Assembly (NCBI GenBank): GCA_029319145.1 | Contig: CP119753.1 | Location: 1,674,001 to 1,738,000, forward strand | Source of the DNA: Microbacter sp. GSS18 | GTDB taxonomy: Bacteria; Actinomycetota; Actinomycetes; Actinomycetales; Microbacteriaceae | Length of the DNA: 64,000 nt | Direction of reading: 5' to 3' | Shown here: piece after piece, positions 58,992 through 64,000 of the stretch | How positions within the stretch are numbered: the stretch's first letter is position 1 | Layout of the letters: every line of letters begins with the position of its first letter | The notes under the pieces: generated by a model | Told to the model about the DNA's origin: nothing | The model's database searches: none | The model's input: the letters and a program-made list of their open reading frames with translations, nothing else | Translations under genes and position numbers: made by a program

Positions 58992-60695
58992 CTATGCATT
59001 CGCATTCGCTCGCTCGATGAGGGCGATGAGCGCGCCAACCCGCTTCTTGAGATCGAGAGGCCACTCGTCCCCCCATCGCCGAACTGCCTCTCTCGCGATC
59101 GCGGTCTTGCTCGGTTGTCGAATGCCGATCCGATCAGGGTCGAGCGGGTTCTGCCACCGCGCTTGATCGGAAAATGTGGTGTTTGCCGTGCTGGGGTGCG
59201 CTTGCTTGATGGCTTCGGAGAGAGTCTGCTCGGGAACGTAGTTCTCGATCGTGTATCCCGCGGTGACCCACGCGAGTCCCGACTCCTCGCCCTCACCGAG
59301 CGACTCGATCACTCGGGTCTTGCTCGCATTCAGCTTCGCGCTGGCGCGCTTCTTGTCAGAGTCGATAACGATCGCCATGTAGCGATTGAGGGCACGGAGT
59401 GAGATGAACTCATCGACTTCCTCGCGATCCAACGGTGACAGCTCGCTCAGAAGCGACCCGCCGTAGAACATCACCGAGTAGTGCGTGCCTTCGATGAAGG
59501 CACCGGGCTGCAGCTTGTCGATCAGATGCTTCAGGTAGGTGCGGTCGGAGGGTCCCTCAACCCAGACAATTGCGTTTGTTTGTACGAGGTCGGATGGGCG
59601 GTACCCCAGGTCCGCGCACACCGCCGCTCTCTCCCGAGCCGAGCCAGCGTAGCGAACGGTTGACTGTCCGTCGCGCCGCGTCACATGGAATATCGAGCCA
59701 AGCTCCGAGTCGAGCATGTGAGCCGAATGTGTGGCGATGAAGTACTGATTCGATGTGCTCTCGGCGAGATAGCGAAGTAGCTTGCGCTGGAGAACGGGGT
59801 GGAGATGAACCTCCGGCTCCTCAATACAGACCACAGAGTCTTGAACGATTGTCGCTGCCGCCGCAAGAATCACGACCTCGTGCACGCCGGTGCCGACGTA
59901 CTCGATCGGCAATGTCCGCCCGCCCTGGGTCACGTGAATCGTCGAGAGGTCGTGAGGAACGTCGATCGTGACGGTGTCGTCATCCATCACGGCTCGCACG
60001 AAGTCCTGAATCTGCTGGAACTTCTCCTTGTCGGCCAACTTCTGGGAGCTGGGCGCCTGAAGCTCGAGCAACCTCCGCTTGATGCTTCGACCATTCAGAT
60101 CTGGCTCGTCATCGCTGTCGGTCGAGATCTCCCGGACACCTTCAACACGGTAGGCGGCAGCCAGCTTTGGCTGGCTGCCGGCAATTCTCTCAATCACACG
60201 AAGCGCGTCATCGCCGAGACTCCCACCCGACGTGTTTGTCAATCCGCTAGAGAGCTCGCGTGCAAAGTGGTCTGCGCCGATAGTCCGAGCCCATTCCGGG
60301 TATAGCCAGGCAGCCGATGGGTCAGACGGTGCCGCCAGCCACACGAAGTCCGATTGGCTATCGAGAGTCAGCTCTGACAGAGCAGAGGCAAACTCGCGCA
60401 GCTTGCGGCGAAAATCTTGTACTCGACCTGGATCCGTGACCCACGAGACCACTTCGTCCAGGTTGTGAGCGAAAAGCCTGATGGGCCTGTGCTCCGCATC
60501 GCTGAAGGGCCGATCCCACGTGGCTGCCTTCGTGGAGCCATTGACCGCGTCGGCGATCACCCGGAGCACATTTGACTTCCCGGTGTTGTTTTGGCCCGCG
60601 ATCAGGTTGACCTTCGAAAGCGGTGCAAGCACTGCGAGCTGGCTGGATGCGAAGCTTCGGTACCCCGCGAAGGCGATCCCTTTGAGTAGGTCCAC
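58992..60695 (-). CDS. OLD-family ATPase-TOPRIM nuclease (567 aa)
   Basis: N-terminal SMC/AAA_21-type ATPase: Walker A LIAGQNNTGKSN at about 32-43, Walker B VVCIEEPEVHLHP (about 290), H-loop IATHSAHML. A C-terminal TOPRIM domain follows with IVWVEGPSDRTYL (Glu) and VIDSDKK (Asp-x-Asp). This is the overcoming-lysogenisation-defect nuclease build used in phage defence. No UvrD-like helicase (Gabija GajB) lies next to it, so it is a stand-alone type. Start GTG 60695. It is divergent from a Cys-His-Asp protein gene 86 bases away. Confidence 0.88.
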   Translation of the reverse strand: MDLLKGIAFAGYRSFASSQLAVLAPLSKVNLIAGQNNTGKSNVLRVIADAVNGSTKAATWDRPFSDAEHRPIRLFAHNLDEVVSWVTDPGRVQDFRRKLREFASALSELTLDSQSDFVWLAAPSDPSAAWLYPEWARTIGADHFARELSSGLTNTSGGSLGDDALRVIERIAGSQPKLAAAYRVEGVREISTDSDDEPDLNGRSIKRRLLELQAPSSQKLADKEKFQQIQDFVRAVMDDDTVTIDVPHDLSTIHVTQGGRTLPIEYVGTGVHEVVILAAAATIVQDSVVCIEEPEVHLHPVLQRKLLRYLAESTSNQYFIATHSAHMLDSELGSIFHVTRRDGQSTVRYAGSARERAAVCADLGYRPSDLVQTNAIVWVEGPSDRTYLKHLIDKLQPGAFIEGTHYSVMFYGGSLLSELSPLDREEVDEFISLRALNRYMAIVIDSDKKRASAKLNASKTRVIESLGEGEESGLAWVTAGYTIENYVPEQTLSEAIKQAHPSTANTTFSDQARWQNPLDPDRIGIRQPSKTAIAREAVRRWGDEWPLDLKKRVGALIALIERANANA

Positions 60696-60781
60696 CTCCC
60701 CATAGTGCCCCAGGCATGGGACGCGTTGCCCACACCGGCCAAGGGGGTCGATCCGGCAGTCTCAGCGGTAGCGTCAAGGGC

Positions 60782-61225
60782 GTGGACGTTGATGCGGTGC
60801 GCGCGACCGTCGATGACGTTATTGCGGCGATGTTTGCTACGGATCCCGGGGTCGGGCGATTCCCAAGAGGCGACTGGCCCCACGGTGGCTGTGAGTTCAC
60901 CACAGTAGCGATTGCGGCAGTTCTAGAGGATCGCGGTCTTGGTCGTTGGACCTTCGTGTCTGCTGGCCTATCGGGCGAGGTCAATCACGCGTGGCTCGAA
61001 TGGCGCAATGAGGACGGTGAGGTGATCTTCTCCATAGATGCGACCCTGCACCAGTTCGACGGGTGGGATGCACCATTCGCGCAGGAGGGGGTCACGCCCG
61101 CAGCGAGCATGTTCTCCCCGGTGCAATATGCGGGGGAGATGTGGGACTGGCCGTGGCTAGGTGACGAGCGGCAGATCTTCCGACGCTTGATCCGCGCGGT
61201 CCGGGAGCAACTCGCGTCCAGTTAG
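60782..61225 (+). CDS. Cys-His-Asp protein with transglutaminase/papain-like layout (147 aa)
   Basis: WPHGGCEFTTVAIAAVLEDR, NHAWLEWRNEDGEVIFSIDA and TLHQFDGWD provide Cys, His and Asp in the order and spacing of transglutaminase-like or NlpC-type enzymes. No signal peptide is evident, so it should act in the cytoplasm. Start GTG 60782 is a guess; the frame is open to 60716. It is divergent from the OLD nuclease. A protease, deamidase or amidase activity is possible but not shown. Confidence 0.6.
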   Translation: MDVDAVRATVDDVIAAMFATDPGVGRFPRGDWPHGGCEFTTVAIAAVLEDRGLGRWTFVSAGLSGEVNHAWLEWRNEDGEVIFSIDATLHQFDGWDAPFAQEGVTPAASMFSPVQYAGEMWDWPWLGDERQIFRRLIRAVREQLASS

Positions 61226-61473
61226 TCTGTGCAGCGCGGTCGGTCCGGGTGAGCTCATCCGCGCAAGTATCGCGGAGCCGTGAGCGCGGAATGTCCGGCG
61301 AGTATCCGCCGGTCCAGTCCGACGTGTTGCCCCGGCGGCTGCGCGCGCAAGCCGGTCGTGCGGCGGGCTCTGCGCGGATGCGGTGCCTCGAGTACATGGC
61401 GGCGCGCGTACGAAACGGGCTCCGGCTCGCGAATCCCAGCCGGCCGCCGCGAGACTTCTGCTTCACTGGGCCC

Positions 61474-61734
61474 ATGGGCATCGGTCGCGCACGCGTCGCC
61501 CCAGTCGTATGGCTAGGTGTGGCCGGTCTGGTCGCGGTCACGGTGTTGTTCGCGCCGGTGGTCACCGGCGGCTGGTGCGCAGACGCACCCGTCGGCGGAA
61601 CATCGGTGTGCGGCACCTTCGAGCGATCGGTCCTCGGCATCGACACGTCGATATGGCTGTGGCTGGCACTGTCAGGTGCGGTCACGCTCACAACGGTGCT
61701 CGCGGTGCGACGTCGCCGAGCCGATCGCCGATAG
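61474..61734 (+). CDS. Small membrane protein with a Cys loop (86 aa)
   Basis: Two membrane helices (about residues 9-27 and 58-78) flank an outer loop with two cysteines (GGWCADAPVGGTSVCGTF) spaced to form a disulphide. Start ATG 61474. Convergent with the next membrane gene, five bases apart. No family recognised. Confidence 0.55.
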   Translation: MGIGRARVAPVVWLGVAGLVAVTVLFAPVVTGGWCADAPVGGTSVCGTFERSVLGIDTSIWLWLALSGAVTLTTVLAVRRRRADRR

Positions 61735-61739
61735 ACCGG

Positions 61740-62264
61740 TCAGCTGCGAGCGGGTCGCCGAAGCACTCGACTCAGTGCCACGGCGACACCCGAGAGGACC
61801 AGCCACACGGCGAGGACCGCCGCTGAGCTGAGCGACGCGAACGCCATCGACTGAACGATTCCGAGATCCAGGATCGACGACGCCCGCGCCACGTCCCAGA
61901 GCACCATCGAGCCATAGATCGATGTCGACAGCAGGAGCCACACCGAGGCTCTGAACCCGGTAGAGCGGGACTCGAGCACGCCGAACACGACCCCGCCCAC
62001 CACAGCCGCGACGACGAGAATCGTGACGGACACCTGCCCGACCGTCAGCAGCATGCCCCCGGTATCGCCGGCGCAGACCGCGGTCCGGTTGGCGCCCCAC
62101 GCATAGGGCGGGTTCTGGCAGACCAGCCGGTTGGCCACGATGCTCAGGGCAACAATCCCAACAGCGGTGAACGCGCCCGTCAGCAGCAGGATCCACCCGA
62201 CTCGGGCATGCCTGCGGCGCACGCGCGAACCGGCCCGCAGGTTGTCCGAGATCGGCTCTGCCAT
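61740..62264 (-). CDS. Four-helix membrane protein with a Cys loop (174 aa)
   Basis: Hydrophobic segments at about residues 23-45, 70-95, 103-122 and 135-165. The first outer loop has two cysteines (RLVCQNPPYAWGANRTAVC). This resembles the loop of the small convergent neighbour, so both may be envelope proteins with disulphides. Start ATG 62264. Family unknown. Confidence 0.65.
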   Translation of the reverse strand: MAEPISDNLRAGSRVRRRHARVGWILLLTGAFTAVGIVALSIVANRLVCQNPPYAWGANRTAVCAGDTGGMLLTVGQVSVTILVVAAVVGGVVFGVLESRSTGFRASVWLLLSTSIYGSMVLWDVARASSILDLGIVQSMAFASLSSAAVLAVWLVLSGVAVALSRVLRRPARS

Positions 62265-62490
62265 GGCACCACTCTGTCAGGCGTGGTCGGGCGAGCGCGA
62301 ACGAGGGTGGTCAAGCGCACACCGCCGAGACTCCTCGCCAATCCGGTCGCACGGTTTCGCCCGCTGACGCAGGAAGGGAGGCGGCGCTGACGCTGGAGTG
62401 GCCGCACGCAAAGCGGGCGTGTTCGGGCACTCGGTGCCAGCGCCGACCCCGGTGCTGGTCTCGACATTGCCCGCGTGCGAGAGTGGGGAC

Positions 62491-62940
62491 ATGGGAGCAG
62501 GGCGCGCTTCAGAGCACCGACATGTACGGAGCATCCTGGTCAGCGCACCTGTGGCAGAGGTGTTTGATCACATTTCTGAACCTCGCAACTTCGTCGCCGC
62601 CGATCCGGCGAACGTTGAGCTGAAGAATGTCGAGATGAAGGCCGAAGGCAGCGGCTCAACCTGGGAGACGTCCTTCCGGGTTGCGGGCATGCCTGTGCAC
62701 GCCCGATGGACGCGTCGGGAGTTCCAGCGGAACAACCGAATCGTCGATCATGCATCGACGGGCATGACGTGGACCTTCGAGACCGCGGCGGAAGGACCCG
62801 CTACGCGACTCACGGTGAGCTTCGCCCCTGAAACGAGGTCAGGGGTCATCAACGCGATTCTCGACCGCACCGCCACGAGCGAGGAGCCTCAACTCGAGGC
62901 AATGGTTGAGGCCTACCGCGACGCGATCGAGTCGGCGTAG
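62491..62940 (+). CDS. SRPBCC-fold protein (149 aa)
   Basis: RSILVSAPVAEVFDHISEPR followed by NFVAADPANVELKNVEMKAE and a late helix LEAMVEAYRDAIESA give the START/Bet v1-like (polyketide cyclase/SRPBCC) pattern, a hydrophobic-ligand pocket of broad roles. Start ATG 62491 gives the typical length. No neighbouring enzyme indicates the ligand. Confidence 0.78.
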   Translation: MGAGRASEHRHVRSILVSAPVAEVFDHISEPRNFVAADPANVELKNVEMKAEGSGSTWETSFRVAGMPVHARWTRREFQRNNRIVDHASTGMTWTFETAAEGPATRLTVSFAPETRSGVINAILDRTATSEEPQLEAMVEAYRDAIESA

Positions 62941-63076
62941 AGGCAGATCTAGTGCTACGCGCGCCTGTTGGCCATTGGTCACGCAGGCTCGGATGCCCAG
63001 GTCGTCCGGCATCGGCGTGACCCGCGCGGTAGCGCGTCGTTAGCCGACCCGCCTGGACGAGCATTGGTCGGCCCGA

Positions 63077-63580
63077 CTAGCTGACCTTCCGCCGGGGGCG
63101 CCACCAGGGAACGGGTCGGAGCTCCCTGAGAGCGGCAGCGGCGGACGCCTCGGTGGTCTTCTTCCGTTGCTGGTCGCGAACGCGATCGGGGCCAATCGCC
63201 GCAACTGCGAGACCTGCCACGTACGCGACGCCACCGATGCCAGACACGATCCAGCCAATCCAGAGCGCCACGTCGTCGCCGATTCGCGCCACCGCCATAC
63301 CGACTGTGACTGCGACGAATCCGACTGCGGCTATGCCGAATCCGATGATCGCGAGCTGAGCGCGTCGTCTTCGCGTCAACTCGGCGACAGCCAGTTCGAC
63401 GAAGTAGTGGTCCACCCGGTCCGCGGCGGTCTCCGCTTGATGTTGGTTGCGCGCGTTGTTGAGCACCTTCACCCAGAGGTCGTAGCGAACCGACGCGCTG
63501 AGCTGGTTGGTGATCGTGATGGCTACAGTGGCTAGGGCGGCGACTCCGGCGAGCACCGTGCCGAACACCATCCAGTTCAT
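63077..63580 (-). CDS. Membrane protein (167 aa)
   Basis: A first helix (VFGTVLAGVAALATVAITIT), a cytoplasmic-looking charged segment (NNARNQHQAETAADRVDHYF), then two helices (IIGFGIAAVGFVAVTVGMAV and WIVSGIGGVAYVAGLAVAAI) and a basic tail. Start ATG 63580. No family recognised. Confidence 0.6.
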   Translation of the reverse strand: MNWMVFGTVLAGVAALATVAITITNQLSASVRYDLWVKVLNNARNQHQAETAADRVDHYFVELAVAELTRRRRAQLAIIGFGIAAVGFVAVTVGMAVARIGDDVALWIGWIVSGIGGVAYVAGLAVAAIGPDRVRDQQRKKTTEASAAAALRELRPVPWWRPRRKVS

Positions 63581-63660
63581 GCATCCGATTATTGCCGCAC
63601 GGTGCGACCGTCTCAGATCATGCGAATCGTCCACCGCTGACTGCGCGACGGACGGTCGCC

Positions 63661-64000
63661 CTACGCGCGGGGCTTCGGATTGTCGTCCAGGACCTCGCGG
63701 AGTCGGGCGGCGAAGGCTTCGGGTTTGCCCGCGTAACCGAACTCGCCACCCATGAAGCCACCGTGGTGGCTGGGGAATATGGTCGCTTCCTGGCCGAGTT
63801 GTTCAGCGAGGGCGATCGCGGTTCTCCCTGTGTAGACCTTCACGGATTCCTCGCCGACCGCGACCACGATCCGCGTCGGCGCCGACCGCAGGCCGTCGAG
63901 GTCGGGCCGGTAGTGGGTGACGGCCCACGACCGATCGGACAACAGCGGGTCGTCCCGCGTACCGTCGTCCTCCGCGGGCAGGCCGAACGCAGCCGGGTCG
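63661..64000 (-). CDS. Alpha/beta hydrolase, 5' end cut by the window edge
   Basis: The visible 112 residues are the C-terminal part. LRSAPTRIVVAVGEES is the strand before the acid, and IFPSHHGGFMGG carries the catalytic His region, followed by a closing helix FAARLREVLDD. The frame is open to base 64000 without a start, so the gene continues beyond the window. Substrate unknown. Confidence 0.75.
   Translation of the reverse strand, partial: DPAAFGLPAEDDGTRDDPLLSDRSWAVTHYRPDLDGLRSAPTRIVVAVGEESVKVYTGRTAIALAEQLGQEATIFPSHHGGFMGGEFGYAGKPEAFAARLREVLDDNPKPRA

Noticed and set aside
58992-60695. Gabija system (GajA plus GajB)
   Set aside because: The ATPase-TOPRIM protein fits GajA or OLD, but no UvrD-like helicase gene is adjacent, so only a stand-alone OLD-type nuclease is called.
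1-64000. tRNA, rRNA or CRISPR array
   Set aside because: I looked for T-loop sequences and for regularly spaced short repeats and found none. The only regular arrays are the 171-bp coding repeats and the low-complexity tail at 40.3-40.8 kb.

Overview
The window is high-GC DNA with GTG/ATG starts, ATGA/GTGA-type gene overlaps, many actinobacterial-type lipoproteins and a shared-ATPase style sugar ABC operon. These point to an actinobacterium, most likely Microbacteriaceae (Microbacterium-like); that placement is inferred from protein style, because no rRNA or tRNA gene is visible. The window is gene-dense, and both ends cut a gene.

Layout. (1) 1-10.9 kb: stand-alone housekeeping and accessory genes: DUF2975, META-domain protein, RidA, a divergent SDR/TetR pair with a clear double operator, DUF1254/DUF1214 protein, class-V aminotransferase fold, a serine recombinase and a ParDE toxin-antitoxin pair. 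(2) 10.9-18.3 kb: a LacI-controlled operon on the minus strand (binding protein, two permeases, nucleoside hydrolase, ribokinase, purine nucleoside phosphorylase) that looks like a nucleoside uptake and salvage unit, followed on the plus strand by a small membrane gene and a transaldolase tail. (3) 18.4-32.6 kb: TfoX-like protein, a secreted quinoprotein-type propeller, DUF4336, remnants of a second recombinase/toxin locus, VOC protein, SHOCT protein, two membrane proteins beside a LuxR regulator, a frameshifted membrane gene, and a metalloprotease fused to near-identical tachylectin-like repeats. A same-orientation dispersed repeat (about 14 copies) sits in the gaps of regions 1-3, with one degenerate copy just after region 4.

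(4) 32.6-42.7 kb: plasmid- or ICE-like block with a MobF relaxase/helicase, a zeta-toxin-like kinase lacking the P-loop lysine, a serine-recombinase-like protein lacking the serine, an Arg-rich protein, a glutaredoxin-like protein, ParA with a putative partner, an AlpA/excisionase-like HTH protein and a divergent HTH regulator. No replication initiator or tyrosine integrase was recognised. (5) 43.8-54.8 kb: one seven-gene minus-strand operon holding a complete type I restriction-modification system (HsdM, HsdS, HsdR), headed by an HsdM/HsdS-like protein without catalytic motifs. Three non-RM genes are embedded between hsdS and hsdR: an unknown helical protein, a membrane-anchored DUF4230 protein and a YcjF/dynamin-like GTPase. 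This is the best candidate here for an undescribed defence arrangement. (6) 54.9-64 kb: lipoprotein and TM2-domain envelope genes, a zinc-binding small protein, a winged-helix protein, an OLD-family ATPase-TOPRIM nuclease divergent from a Cys-His-Asp (transglutaminase-like) protein, and small membrane proteins.

How it fits together: regions 1-3 look like ordinary metabolic and envelope genes peppered with a repeat family. Regions 4-5 look like a mobile block joined to a defence island. Region 6 contains a second, smaller defence-like pair. All family calls come from reading motifs by eye; no database search was run.
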